Assembly (NCBI RefSeq): GCF_001507645.1
Contig: NZ_CP013909.1
Coordinates: 4,588,001-4,652,000 of the forward strand
Direction: 5' to 3'
From: Hymenobacter sedentarius
Lineage (GTDB): Bacteria; Bacteroidota; Bacteroidia; Cytophagales; Hymenobacteraceae
Length of the DNA stretch: 64,000 bases
Below are positions 8,239 through 20,551 of this stretch, piece after piece (within the stretch, counting starts at the first letter, position 1; each line of letters begins with the position of its first letter). The notes beneath the pieces are model-generated. The model searched no databases. It saw nothing but the letters and a program-made list of their open reading frames with translations, and was not told the DNA's origin. A program made the position numbers and the translations under genes.

Positions 8239-8625
8239 CTAGCCCACGTACTGCTTCACCACACGCACCAGGGCGTCGAAATCGAGCGGTTTGGGCAGGT
8301 AATCCGTCACGCCGGCTTCGCGGAACTGGTCCATCGAATAGTTGTTGGCGTTGCCGGTGATGGCAATAATGGGCAGCTTGTTGATTTTGGGGTCGGCGTG
8401 GGCCCGGATTTCGCGGGTGCACTGCATGCCGTCTTTCACCGGAATATTGATGTCCATCAACACGCAGTCGATGGGCGTGTTTTCAATCTGTTTCAGGACT
8501 TCGCCCCCGTTCTTTGCCAGCACAATTTTATACTTCTGCAGCTCCAGGATTTTTCGGGTGAGGTTAAGGATTACCGAGCTGTCCTCAGCAATTAGGATGG
8601 TTTTAGTGGGGGAATCAACGGACAT
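8239..8625 (-). CDS. Single-domain response regulator (CheY-like)
   Basis: Stand-alone receiver domain of 128 residues with acidic pocket E14-D15, phosphoacceptor D58 (VLMDINIPVKDG), T90 and K112 (YLPKPLD). No output domain follows, so it would act as a phosphorelay partner or through protein contact. ATG at 8625 is the correct start; the longer open frame beyond it merely overlaps the kinase gene. It is 58 bp downstream of the hybrid kinase on the same strand and is probably its cognate partner. Confidence 0.93.
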   Translation of the reverse strand: MSVDSPTKTILIAEDSSVILNLTRKILELQKYKIVLAKNGGEVLKQIENTPIDCVLMDINIPVKDGMQCTREIRAHADPKINKLPIIAITGNANNYSMDQFREAGVTDYLPKPLDFDALVRVVKQYVG

Positions 8626-8683
8626 GGGCTTGGGGGTTGTAGTTGTTTCGTAGGGTAGAAGAGAAGCGTGGACAGCCGGCCAA

Positions 8684-12400
<3,717 letters not shown>

Positions 12401-12533
12401 GAACCGATACTAATGCCTGCGAATAATTCCTGCTAAGATAGCCACCAGACCGGCAAGCCCGAGTGTAAATTTGGCCAAAATATAACGCCTGCCCTAACGC
12501 CCACCCCTTCTGGCGCGTTCCGTTTCCCGCCCC

Positions 12534-13682
12534 TTGCCGTCCCCACCCGCGCCGCTGCTGCTTTTCGCCGTCACCACCGACCTGTGCTTCGACCAGCGGA
12601 TGCAGCGCATCTGCGGCAGCCTAGCCGCCGCCGGCTACCGCGTACAGCTGGTGGGCTGGCAGCGGCCGGCCTCGCCCCCGCTCACGCCCCAGCCCTACGG
12701 GCAGCACCGGCTGCGGGGCTGGTTTCAGCGGGGCAAGCTGTTTTACCTGGAGTACAACCTGCGGCTGTTTTTTTACTTATTGAGCCAGCGAGCCGCCGCC
12801 TGGTGCGCCGCCGACCTCGACACGGCCCTGCCCGTGTGGCTGCGCGCCCGGCTCGGCGGCCAGCCCTTCGTGTACGATGCCCACGAGCTGTTCACCGAGG
12901 TGCCCGAGGTGGTGGCCCGGCCCACTGTGCAGCGCCTCTGGCGCTGGGTAGAAGGCTTTGTGGTGCCGCGCGCCCGGCTGGCCTACACGGTGGGCCCGGC
13001 CCTGGCGCGGGTATTCGAGCAGCGCTACGGCCGGCCCTTTGCCGTGGTGCGCAACGTGAGCCGCCTGCGCACCGACGAGCCCCTGCCCCACCCCGCGCCG
13101 CCCACCGGCTACATCCTCTACCAAGGCGCCCTCAACGTGGGCCGCGGCCTGGAAGGCCTGCTCGACGCCATGCCGCAGGTGGCGGGCCGGCTGGTCATCT
13201 GCGGCGAAGGCGACCTATCAGCTTCCCTGCGCGCCCGGGCCGCTAAGCTCGGCCTGCTGGCTTCCGGCAAGGTAGAGTTTCGCGGGTTTGTGCTGCCCGA
13301 AGCCCTACGCGAGGTCACGCGCCACGCGGCGGTGGGCATTATGCTGCTAGAAAACATTGGGTTGAGCTATTACTATTCGCTGGCCAACAAGTTCTTCGAC
13401 TACGTGCACGCCGGCATTCCGCAGGTGCTGATTGACTTCCCCGAATACCGCGCCCTCAACGAGCAGTTCGACGTGGCCGAGCTGGTGCAGGACCTGCGCC
13501 CCGAAACGCTGGCCCGGGCCCTCAACCGCCTGCTGCGCGACGAGCCCGCGCGCTACCAGCACCTGGCCGAAAACTGCCGCCGCGCTGCCCCGCAGCTAAG
13601 CTGGCAGCATGAAGAACAAGTCTTACTGCACTTGTACAATGAGTTGGTTCCCCTTGTAAAATTGCGGCCATTGCCGCAGTAG
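12534..13682 (+). CDS. Glycosyltransferase, GT4-like (GT-B fold)
   Basis: Predicted cytosolic glycosyltransferase of 382 residues. The N-terminal Rossmann half ends with FVYDAHELFTEVPEV near 112-126, common in this group. The C-terminal half carries GYILYQGALNVGRGL, LVICGEGDL and SLANKFFDYVHAGIPQVL, typical of the GT4 donor-binding region. The start is TTG at 12534: the first ATG would cut off the first beta strand, and an in-frame stop lies at 12495. It stands alone, divergent from the histidine kinase, so it cannot be tied to a polysaccharide cluster. Confidence 0.85.
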   Translation: MPSPPAPLLLFAVTTDLCFDQRMQRICGSLAAAGYRVQLVGWQRPASPPLTPQPYGQHRLRGWFQRGKLFYLEYNLRLFFYLLSQRAAAWCAADLDTALPVWLRARLGGQPFVYDAHELFTEVPEVVARPTVQRLWRWVEGFVVPRARLAYTVGPALARVFEQRYGRPFAVVRNVSRLRTDEPLPHPAPPTGYILYQGALNVGRGLEGLLDAMPQVAGRLVICGEGDLSASLRARAAKLGLLASGKVEFRGFVLPEALREVTRHAAVGIMLLENIGLSYYYSLANKFFDYVHAGIPQVLIDFPEYRALNEQFDVAELVQDLRPETLARALNRLLRDEPARYQHLAENCRRAAPQLSWQHEEQVLLHLYNELVPLVKLRPLPQ

Positions 13683-13713
13683 CTTTGCTTAGTCGCTTCA
13701 GTTTCTTCTCCCC

Positions 13714-15390
13714 ATGAAAAAAATACTACCCGCGCTGCTGCTTGGCGGTGCTTGCTTCGCAGCCGGAGCCTTCGTGGCCCGGCCCACCGCCCCCGATGAA
13801 ATCACGGTGCCCATGCTGCGCGCCGCCCAGCAGGTATTTGGGCTGAATTTCAACGACGCACAGCTCGACTCCACGCGCCGCAACCTTACGGGCTACCGCG
13901 AGAGCTACGAGGCCTTGCGCAAAATATCGTTGCCCAACAGCGTGGCCCCAGCCATGGTGTTCGACGCGCGCCCCCTACGCATGCGCCAGGCCATGCTGGC
14001 CGCCACCAAAGCCGACGCCGGCAAGCTGCCCCAGGCCCCCAAGGTAAAGCTGCCCGGCTACCGCGACGAGCTGGCCTTTTACACCGTGCGCCAGCTCGGC
14101 GAGCTGCTGCGCACCAAGCAAGTATCTTCGGAAGAGCTGACCCAATTCTTCCTGGCCCGGCTCAAAAAGTACGACCCCAAGCTGCATTGCGTCATCACCC
14201 TCACCGAGGACCTGGCCCTGCAGCAAGCGCGGCAGGCCGACCAGGAAATCAAAGCCGGCAAGTACCGGGGCCCGCTGCATGGCATCCCCTTCGGCGTGAA
14301 GGACTTGTTCAGCGCCAAGGGCTACAAGACCACCTGGGGCTCGGTGCCCTACAAAGAGCAAACCCTCGACGAAGACGCCGCCGTGGTGGAGCGGCTGCGC
14401 GCGGCCGGCGGCGTGCTGGTGGCCAAGCTGACACTGGGCGAGCTGGCCCAGGGCGACGTGTGGTTTGGCGAGAAAACCCGCACCCCCTGGGACGTGACCA
14501 AGGGCTCGAGTGGCTCATCGGCCGGCTCGGCATCGGCCGTGGCCGCGGGCCTGCTGCCCTTTGCCATCGGTACCGAAACACTGGGCTCCATCGTGAGCCC
14601 CAGCACGGCCTGCGGCGTAACCGGGCTGCGCCCTACCTACGGCCGCGTGAGCCGCGCCGGCGCCATGGCCCTGAGCTGGAGCATGGACAAAGCCGGCCCC
14701 ATTGCCCGCTCGGCCGAGGACTGCGCCATGGTGCTGGCTGCCCTCACTGCCGCCGGCCCCGATGCCCGCGACCCCGCCACCCTGATGGCCCCCAACGCCT
14801 TCCACTACGCCTTCGATGCCAACATCAAGAAGCTGCGCGTGGGCTACGTGAAAGCCGCTTTCGACCAGAACTACCCCACCAAAGCCAACGACCAGGCCTC
14901 GCTGGAGGTATTGCGCAAGCTGGGCGTGGAGCTGGTGCCCATTGAGCTGCCCGCCATTTCACCGGGCGCCTTGCGCTTCGTGCTCACCGCCGAAGGTGCC
15001 GCCGCCTTCGACGACCTCACCCGCTCGGGCCGCGACGCCCAGATGGTGCTCCAAAACCGCTCGGCCTGGCCCAATACCTTCCGGTCGTCGCGCTTCATTC
15101 CAGCTGTTGAATACATTCAGGCCCAGCGCGTGCGCAGCCTGCTCATTGAGCAGATGGACACCCAGCTCAAGGGCCTCGACGCCTACATCGCCCCTTCCTT
15201 CAGCGCCAACCTGACGCTGACCAACCTCACCGGCCAGCCCGCCATCGCCATCCCCAACGGCTTCACAGCCGCGGGCCTGCCCACCACCATCACCTTCATG
15301 GGCCAACTCTTCGAAGAAGGTAAACTCCTGGCCTTGGCCAAAGCCTACCAGGACGCCACCGAATTCGACGAAAAACACCCTACTTTATAA
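13714..15390 (+). CDS. Amidase-signature family hydrolase, exported
   Basis: Amidase of 558 residues with an N-terminal signal-like segment (MKKILPALLLGGACFAAGAF), so probably periplasmic. The amidase-signature core holds the Ser-cisSer-Lys triad: K196 in GVKDLF, S268 in the GSSAGS stretch and S292 in GTETLGSIV. Between the signal and the core lies an extra region of about 100 residues. Amide substrates vary widely in this family; no specific one can be named. A TAGCTTTG motif at about 13680 could be a -7 element. The downstream gap holds repeats R5 and R4. Confidence 0.88.
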   Translation: MKKILPALLLGGACFAAGAFVARPTAPDEITVPMLRAAQQVFGLNFNDAQLDSTRRNLTGYRESYEALRKISLPNSVAPAMVFDARPLRMRQAMLAATKADAGKLPQAPKVKLPGYRDELAFYTVRQLGELLRTKQVSSEELTQFFLARLKKYDPKLHCVITLTEDLALQQARQADQEIKAGKYRGPLHGIPFGVKDLFSAKGYKTTWGSVPYKEQTLDEDAAVVERLRAAGGVLVAKLTLGELAQGDVWFGEKTRTPWDVTKGSSGSSAGSASAVAAGLLPFAIGTETLGSIVSPSTACGVTGLRPTYGRVSRAGAMALSWSMDKAGPIARSAEDCAMVLAALTAAGPDARDPATLMAPNAFHYAFDANIKKLRVGYVKAAFDQNYPTKANDQASLEVLRKLGVELVPIELPAISPGALRFVLTAEGAAAFDDLTRSGRDAQMVLQNRSAWPNTFRSSRFIPAVEYIQAQRVRSLLIEQMDTQLKGLDAYIAPSFSANLTLTNLTGQPAIAIPNGFTAAGLPTTITFMGQLFEEGKLLALAKAYQDATEFDEKHPTL

Positions 15391-15391
15391 T

Positions 15392-15650
15392 GAGGAATTG
15401 GGAATGAAGAATGCGGAATGGGCGGACAACTCCCCTCCTTAGCTAAGGAGGGGACGCTCAACTGCCAAGTTGAGCTGGGGTGGTTGTGGGCGTTGAACGA
15501 TGGGCGCACGATAGCAGAACGGGTTGGGCTGGCATCGTTCGGGTGTCGTGCAACGATTCAACCACCCCCGTTCTCGCCCTTGGCTCGAACATCCCCTCCT
15601 TAATTAAGGAGGGGAGTTGTTCGCCTATTCCTCACTCCTCATTCTTCATT
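15392..15650. repeat. Repeat R5 pair enclosing R4 copy A
   Basis: GAGGAATTGGGAATGAAGAATG lies at about 15393-15414. Its inverse, ATTCCTCACTCCTCATTCTTCATT, lies at about 15627-15650. The same simple unit occurs as an inverted pair at 36790-36873. Here the arms surround a complete R4 element, a nested arrangement. Confidence 0.65.
15428..15618. repeat. Repeat R4, copy A (without a gene inside)
   Basis: The left end (15428-15498) reads AACTCCCCTCCTTAGC with its inverse, then the hairpin GCTCAACT-GCCA-AGTTGAGC, then GGGGTGGTTGTGGGCGTTGA. The right end (about 15551-15618) is an inverted version ending CATCCCCTCCTTAATTAAGG and GGGGAGTT. The roughly 50-bp interior has no ORF. Its ends match those of the element around the DUF559 gene at 25151-25692. 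Confidence 0.8.
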
Positions 15651-15663
15651 AAGCGCAGCGTCC

Positions 15664-16578
15664 TTGCTCCCTCCCTCCATTTTAGCCCAACTGGCGCCCA
15701 CGGCCGCCGACCCACGGCCGGTGCTGCTCACCATTGCCGGCCCCACGGCCGTGGGCAAAACGGCCCTGTGCGTGCAGCTGGCCCAACATTTCAACACCGA
15801 AATCGTGTCGGCCGATTCGCGCCAGTTTTTTCGGGAGCTGAGCATCGGCACGGCCAAGCCTACGCCGGATGAGATGCAGGGCGTGCCGCATCATTTCATC
15901 GACAGCCACAGCATCAGCGAAGACTACAGCGCCGGCCGCTTCGCCACCGATTGCCAGGCCGTGCTAATTGAACTGTTTCAGAAGCATCCGCTGGTTATCC
16001 TCACCGGCGGCTCGGGCCTCTATGTGCAAGCCGTGACCGATGGACTGGACGAGCTGCCCACCGTGCCGCCCGAAATCCGCGCCCAGCTCCACGCCGAGCT
16101 GGCGGCTCACGGCCTGCCCTACCTGGTAGCCGAGCTGGCCGAAACCGACCCCGTGGCGCACGCCCGCATTGACCAACAAAACCCGCAGCGCGTGGTGCGG
16201 GCCCTGGAAATCACGCGGGCCACCGGCCGGCCCTTTTCCAGCTTCCACACCCAGAGCCCGCCCGTCGAAAACCCGCTGTTTCGCAACGTAAAAGTGGCCC
16301 TCACCCGCGAGCGCGAGGCCCTCTACCAGCGCATCAACCTGCGGGTGGAGCACATGCTGGCTGCCGGCCTGCTCGACGAAGTGCGCGGCCTACTCCCCTA
16401 CCGCCACCACCACGCCCTGCAAACCGTGGGTTACCAGGAAATATTCGGCTACCACGACGGCGAGTACGATTGGGCAGAAGCCGTGCGCCTGCTACAGCGC
16501 AACACGCGCCGCTACGCTAAGCGTCAGCTTACTTGGCTGCGCCGCGACCCCGCCTACCAGTGGGTTGAGCTGAAATAA
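15664..16578 (+). CDS. miaA: tRNA dimethylallyltransferase
   Basis: Adds a dimethylallyl group to N6 of A37 in tRNAs that read U-starting codons. The 304-residue protein has the P-loop GPTAVGKT at 26-33, followed by DSRQFFREL and IGTAKPTPDE, the tRNA-binding insert and the C-terminal HALQTVGYQEI and KRQLTWLRRD motifs, all diagnostic of MiaA. No ATG precedes the P-loop, so the TTG at 15664 is the likely start; upstream the frame is open to a stop at 15601 inside R4. A convergent gap with repeat R1 separates it from pfkA. Confidence 0.95.
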   Translation: MLPPSILAQLAPTAADPRPVLLTIAGPTAVGKTALCVQLAQHFNTEIVSADSRQFFRELSIGTAKPTPDEMQGVPHHFIDSHSISEDYSAGRFATDCQAVLIELFQKHPLVILTGGSGLYVQAVTDGLDELPTVPPEIRAQLHAELAAHGLPYLVAELAETDPVAHARIDQQNPQRVVRALEITRATGRPFSSFHTQSPPVENPLFRNVKVALTREREALYQRINLRVEHMLAAGLLDEVRGLLPYRHHHALQTVGYQEIFGYHDGEYDWAEAVRLLQRNTRRYAKRQLTWLRRDPAYQWVELK

Positions 16579-16602
16579 CATCGCGAGAAGCCAGCACACG
16601 TC

Positions 16603-16773
16603 TGTCATTGCGAGCGCAGCGCGGCAATCCGTCCTCTGTGTGCGACCAAGGCCGAGTTGTGACAAGCACTTTTAAAGCAAAAAGCCCCGGCACTGCGCAG
16701 TGCCGGGGCTTTTCACATTATAAGGCTAATCGCTGAGAACAGGACGGATTGCCGCGCTGCGCTCGCAATGACA
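16603..16773. repeat. Repeat R1, complete copy b
   Basis: Left arm TGTCATTGCGAGCGCAGC to CAATCCGTCCT, right arm AGGACGGATTGCCGCG to CGCAATGACA, with a hairpin between them. It occupies the convergent gap between miaA and pfkA. The central hairpin differs from copy a by one base on each arm, with pairing kept. Confidence 0.85.
16680..16713. terminator. Bidirectional hairpin terminator in R1 copy b
   Basis: 16-bp stem beginning AAAAGCCCCGGCACTG with a 2-nt loop. It is a counterpart of 1680-1713, with a T-A pair replaced by C-G. Confidence 0.75.
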
Positions 16774-16781
16774 TTAGGGAC

Positions 16782-17753
16782 CTACACGCTCAGGATTTCC
16801 ACCATTCGCATGAAGCTCTGGTTGATAAGCTTCTTCTTATTGATAGTATCGGTGAACGGCGTGTAAACCAGCTTTTTGTCTACAATTCCGGCCATTACGT
16901 TCCGCATGCCGTTCATGAGGCCCTCCACGGCGGCGATGCCGATTTGGGAGCCCAACAGGCGGTCGGCCGCCGTGGGGGAGCCGCCGCGCTGAATGTGGCC
17001 GATGACCGTGACGCGGGTGTCCAGTTGCGGGATGGCTTCTTTCACGCGCGACGCTACGCTGGTGGCGTTGCCTTCCTCGTCGCCCTCGGCCACAATGACG
17101 ATAAAAGACGTTTTGGAGCGCTGCCAGCCCGATTGCAGGGTGTCAATCACCACATCCACGCTCATCTGGGTTTCCGGAATCATCACGATTTCAGCCCCGC
17201 CGCCGATGGCGCACGGAATGGCGATGTAGCCCGAGTCGCGGCCCATCACCTCCACAAAGAAGCAGCGGTCGTGCGAGTCAGCCGTGTCGCGGATTTTGTC
17301 GATGCAGTCCAGCGCCGTGTTCACGGCCGTGTCGTAGCCAATGGTGTAATCGGTGCCGTAGAGGTCGTTGTCGATGGTGCCGGGCGCGCCCACGGTGGGG
17401 ATGCCGAATTCTTCCTCAAAAATCATGGCGCCCGTGAAGGTACCGTTGCCGCCGATGGCCACCAGGCCCTCGATGCCGTTGTTCACCAGCTGGTCGAAGG
17501 CCTGTTGCCGGCCTTCCTTGGTCATGAATTTCTGGCTGCGGGCCGATTTCAAAATGGTGCCACCCTTCTGTACTGTGTTCGAAACCGAGGCCGAGTCCAA
17601 CCGCACAAACTCGCCCTTAATCATGCCGCTATAGCCCCGCATAATGCCGTATACCTCAATGCCGTGGTACGTAGCGGTGCGCACTACTGCCCGGATTGCC
17701 GCGTTCATGCCCGGCGAATCGCCACCGCTGGTAAACACTCCTATTCTCTTCAT
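16782..17753 (-). CDS. pfkA: 6-phosphofructokinase
   Basis: Cytosolic glycolytic kinase phosphorylating fructose 6-phosphate; 323 residues. ATP-site GGDSPGMN is at 10-17, catalytic TIDND at 126-130 (Asp128 as base), MGRDSGYIA is the substrate loop and HIQRGGSP the C-terminal signature. The motif usually read as GGDGS/T is GGNGT here: residue 103, the Mg-binding Asp103 of E. coli PfkA, is Asn (codon AAC). This could alter metal or phosphoryl-donor use, or be a lineage feature. Length and the remaining motifs are normal, so the gene is probably functional. ATG start at 17753. Confidence 0.93.
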   Translation of the reverse strand: MKRIGVFTSGGDSPGMNAAIRAVVRTATYHGIEVYGIMRGYSGMIKGEFVRLDSASVSNTVQKGGTILKSARSQKFMTKEGRQQAFDQLVNNGIEGLVAIGGNGTFTGAMIFEEEFGIPTVGAPGTIDNDLYGTDYTIGYDTAVNTALDCIDKIRDTADSHDRCFFVEVMGRDSGYIAIPCAIGGGAEIVMIPETQMSVDVVIDTLQSGWQRSKTSFIVIVAEGDEEGNATSVASRVKEAIPQLDTRVTVIGHIQRGGSPTAADRLLGSQIGIAAVEGLMNGMRNVMAGIVDKKLVYTPFTDTINKKKLINQSFMRMVEILSV

Positions 17754-17986
17754 CTGACCTTTCTATAATGCAACAGGGCGCGCAAATGGCGCCCAAACCC
17801 CGCAAAGTTGGCGAAACGAATGCAAACCCTCTAATTCCGCACCGTTATTTCCGCAAAGGCGTGGTTATCTTTTTTTTGTATTTGGCGTAGATGGAAGTAG
17901 CAAGACACCGTTTTTGCCCTTACCTTACCTCTCCATTCGGCTCACCGGCTTATAATCACTTCCTTCTCACCTAATTCCCACGTATT

Positions 17987-18445
17987 ATGTTCGGTTTTTT
18001 CGAAAATGAGCAGGCCAAAAAAATTAAAGGTCACTTGCTAAACCTTGCGGCCCTGGCCAAAGCCGACGGCCACATCGATGCGCGGGAAATGAACTTCATT
18101 TTGGCAGTCGGGAAGAAGAACGGTCTCAATTCCAACGATGTACAGGAGCTGGTATCGGGAGCCAAGGGCACGAGCGCCGACCTGCCCACGAACGATTCTG
18201 AACGCTTCGACCAGATTTTCGACCTTGTCGACATGATGCTCGCCGACGGCGTGGTAGACGAAACCGAGATGGATTTCTGCATCATGATGGCCGAGAAGCT
18301 GGGCTTCCGCAAGGCCATAGTGGGCGTGCTGGTCCGCAAGATTTCGCAAGGCGTAAAAGACGGCCTCCCGCGCGAGCGGATTAAGGAAGAAAGCAATTCT
18401 TTTTTGAACTATAACGAGCTGCCCCGGCCCAACATTGTGGCTTAG
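17987..18445 (+). CDS. TerB-like (tellurite-resistance-type) helical protein
   Basis: All-helical protein of 152 residues with two acidic metal-binding-type segments, LAKADGHIDAREMNF near 24-38 and MLADGVVDETEMDF near 84-97. These are characteristic of TerB-family domains, where paired Asp and Glu residues can hold divalent cations. No other ter genes are present, so tellurite resistance should not be assumed; a stress or membrane-associated scaffold role is possible. Isolated gene, divergent from pfkA by 233 bp and ended by a strong hairpin. Confidence 0.75.
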   Translation: MFGFFENEQAKKIKGHLLNLAALAKADGHIDAREMNFILAVGKKNGLNSNDVQELVSGAKGTSADLPTNDSERFDQIFDLVDMMLADGVVDETEMDFCIMMAEKLGFRKAIVGVLVRKISQGVKDGLPRERIKEESNSFLNYNELPRPNIVA

Positions 18446-18466
18446 CCGCAATCAAAACGATATATA

Positions 18467-18510
18467 CGGGCCCTTTGGAGCCATCCGGGCGGGTGGCTCC
18501 AAAGGGCCCG
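18467..18510. terminator. Hairpin terminator between TerB-like and aminotransferase genes
   Basis: Long stem CGGGCCCTTTGGAGCCA with its complement around a short GC-rich loop, in a convergent gap. T-rich sequence (TTGTTTT) follows on the + strand. Confidence 0.7.
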
Positions 18511-18521
18511 CTTGTTTTCGT

Positions 18522-19739
18522 TCAACTTGAGCTGACCGCTTCGGCACTGGTAACGTGCTCAATGGCTCGGAGCAGCGCGGCGCAGGCTTCGTCAATTTCT
18601 TCATCGGTGATGATGAGTGGCGGTGCCAGCCGAAGGGAATTGTCGCAAAACAGAAACCAGTCGGTCAGAATGCCTTCGTGCGCCAGCGCATGGTCGATAA
18701 TGGGCTTGAGCACCGCGAAGGATTCAAACTCCACCGCCATCAGCAGCCCACTGCCGCGCACCGCCCGGATGGCCGGGTGCCGCAGCTGCGCCCGAAACCG
18801 CGCCGCCTTGGCCGCCACGCCCGCCACCAGCTGCTCGTCCTGAATAACCTGCAGCGTGGCCAGCGCCGCTGCGCAGCTCACCGGGTGGCCCCCGAAGGTG
18901 GTGCAGTGGCCCAGTATGGGGTTGGTTTTGAAGCCGCTCATGATTTCCGTGGAGGAAATAAAGGCGCCGATGGGCATGCCGCCGCCCATGCCTTTGGCGC
19001 ACACCAGAATATCCGGGCTTATGCCGAACTGCTCGAAGGCCCACATGCTGCCCGTACGCCCGTAGCCGCACTGAATTTCATCGAGAATAAGCAGGGCCCC
19101 TACCTCCGAGCAGCGCGCCCGCAGGGCCGGCAGGTAGCCGGGCAGTGGCACGCGTACCCCGGCCTCGCCCTGCACCGTCTCGATGACCACGGCGGCGGTG
19201 CGCTCGGTTATCAGGGTGAGGTCGGCCAGTTCGTTGTGCCGGATGTGGCGCACGTCGGGCAGCAAGGGCCGGAAGCTGTTCTTAAAATCCTCGGAGCCGG
19301 TGATGGACAAGGCCCCGTGCGTGGAGCCGTGGTAGGCATTGAAGCAGGAAATCAGCTCGGTACGACCGGTGTGGCGCTTGGCAAGCTTCAGCGCGCCTTC
19401 GATGGCCTCGGCGCCGGAGTTGGTGAAAAACACCGAGTCGAGGTGAGCCGGCAAGGTCCGGTGAATGGCCTCGGCCAGCTGGGCGGGCACGGCCTGCACC
19501 AGCTCACCGTACACCATCAGGTGCAGGTATTTATCGAGCTGGGCCTGAATGCCGGCCAGCACGCGCGGGTGCCGATGCCCCACGTTGCTTACGCCGATGC
19601 CCGAAATCAGGTCGAGGTAGCGGCGGCCATCGGGGCCGTACATGTACACGCCCTCGGCCCGCTCAATTTCCAGCAGCAGCGGGAAATCGGAAGTTTGGGC
19701 CTGGTGGCGCAGGAATAATTGGCGGGAAGTCAGGACCAC
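18522..19739 (-). CDS. Class III aminotransferase (acetylornithine/ornithine aminotransferase-like)
   Basis: PLP-dependent fold-type I aminotransferase of 405 residues. FFTNSGAEAIEGALKLAKRHTG is near 104-125, ILDEIQCGYGRTG with cofactor Asp220 near 218-230, and the Schiff-base Lys249 is in LVCAKGMGGG. Class III enzymes act on omega-amino groups of ornithine, acetylornithine, GABA or 4-aminobutyrate-like substrates; no arginine-pathway neighbours allow a finer call. Start is GTG at 19739, with no ATG nearby upstream. It is followed by a convergent hairpin. Confidence 0.9.
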   Translation of the reverse strand: MVLTSRQLFLRHQAQTSDFPLLLEIERAEGVYMYGPDGRRYLDLISGIGVSNVGHRHPRVLAGIQAQLDKYLHLMVYGELVQAVPAQLAEAIHRTLPAHLDSVFFTNSGAEAIEGALKLAKRHTGRTELISCFNAYHGSTHGALSITGSEDFKNSFRPLLPDVRHIRHNELADLTLITERTAAVVIETVQGEAGVRVPLPGYLPALRARCSEVGALLILDEIQCGYGRTGSMWAFEQFGISPDILVCAKGMGGGMPIGAFISSTEIMSGFKTNPILGHCTTFGGHPVSCAAALATLQVIQDEQLVAGVAAKAARFRAQLRHPAIRAVRGSGLLMAVEFESFAVLKPIIDHALAHEGILTDWFLFCDNSLRLAPPLIITDEEIDEACAALLRAIEHVTSAEAVSSS

Positions 19740-19836
19740 AGATTTTTCGGATTTAAGCGGGTTGGAGCGGTTTAGTTAGGCTTGCCTTGCCTCGTGCCTG
19801 TCGTGTCGTGACGGGCTTCGGCTTTTCCGCGCCTCT

Positions 19837-19923
19837 TGTCATGCAGAGCGTAGCGAAGCATCTTATCTCCGCTGAACGACTCGTTGAGGCGTGAGAAGAT
19901 GCTTCGCTACGCTCTGCATGACA
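19837..19923. repeat. Repeat R2, perfect 28-bp inverted repeat
   Basis: Arms 19837-19864 (TGTCATGCAGAGCGTAGCGA to CTT) and 19896-19923 are exact complements around a 31-nt loop containing CCGCTGAACGAC. The loop is shared, in the opposite orientation, with the inner element at 50789-50878. The rest of the 318-bp gap (19740-20057) holds only this and the following terminator. Confidence 0.85.
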
Positions 19924-19990
19924 GGCGGAATTCAAAAGGCAACACCTTCCTTAAACCGCTGCAGTCACGTTTCGATTTCCCCACAAAAAT

Positions 19991-20022
19991 AACGAGGCCG
20001 CTGCGGGGGCAGCGGCCTCGTT
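19991..20022 (-). terminator. Terminator of the ECF sigma factor operon
   Basis: Stem AACGAGGCCGCTGC with a GGGG loop and its exact complement. On the minus strand it is followed by ATTTTTG, so it terminates the gene ending at 20058. Confidence 0.8.
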
Positions 20023-20057
20023 GAATTGAGCTGAAAGTTGGATGCGGGGAGCGTGAC

Positions 20058-20537
20058 TTAGTCGTTATCCAAACCGGGCTGGCCCGGCGCCCCGGCCACG
20101 CGCTTGATGACTTCGCGGGTGAAGTCGCGCTCAGCCATAAACAGCTGCGCCACCTGCCGCAGGGAAATGACTTTCTGGAACTTCTCGAAGTACTCTTTCT
20201 CCAGGTTCAGCTCCTGCTGGCGCAGGGCGAACGACTGGTTGAAGTTCTCGCGAATTTGTTGATCAGTCATGCCATCGGTCACGTCGCGGCGCAGCAGGCG
20301 GCCGTTGCGGTTGAGCTCGCGGCGGCGGTCCGAAAACTCGTTGTAGAGCGGCCAGAACTTCTGGGCCTGGTCCTGGGTAAGGGCTACGCGGTTGGTGATG
20401 AAGGCAATTTTAGCGTTTTCGAGTTGAGCCAGCCGCTGGCCACCGCGCCGCCCGCCCTGGGCATGGGCCGCCGGCGCCAGCGTCAGCAATAGCGCCGCGA
20501 GGCTCAGCACACGAAACGTAGTTGAAAGGATAGACAT
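20058..20537 (-). CDS. Secreted Spy/CpxP-like helical protein
   Basis: Protein of 159 residues with a signal peptide ending at AHA (about residue 26), a Gly/Arg-rich stretch and long charged helices. VALTQDQAQKFWPLYNEF resembles the LTxxQ motif of periplasmic Spy/CpxP proteins, which sense or buffer envelope stress. It is the last gene of the sigma factor operon, 14 bp after the single-TM protein, with a terminator behind it. Function inferred from fold-like features and context; no enzyme motif is visible. Confidence 0.7.
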   Translation of the reverse strand: MSILSTTFRVLSLAALLLTLAPAAHAQGGRRGGQRLAQLENAKIAFITNRVALTQDQAQKFWPLYNEFSDRRRELNRNGRLLRRDVTDGMTDQQIRENFNQSFALRQQELNLEKEYFEKFQKVISLRQVAQLFMAERDFTREVIKRVAGAPGQPGLDND

Positions 20538-20551
20538 GATACGCTAGGAGG

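Noticed and set aside
17987..18445. Tellurite resistance locus
   Set aside because: Only a TerB-like domain is present; no terC, terD or terZ genes are nearby.
19837..19923. Repeat considered as a CRISPR unit
   Set aside because: Palindromes are dispersed singly or in pairs with no regular spacers, and no cas genes are present.
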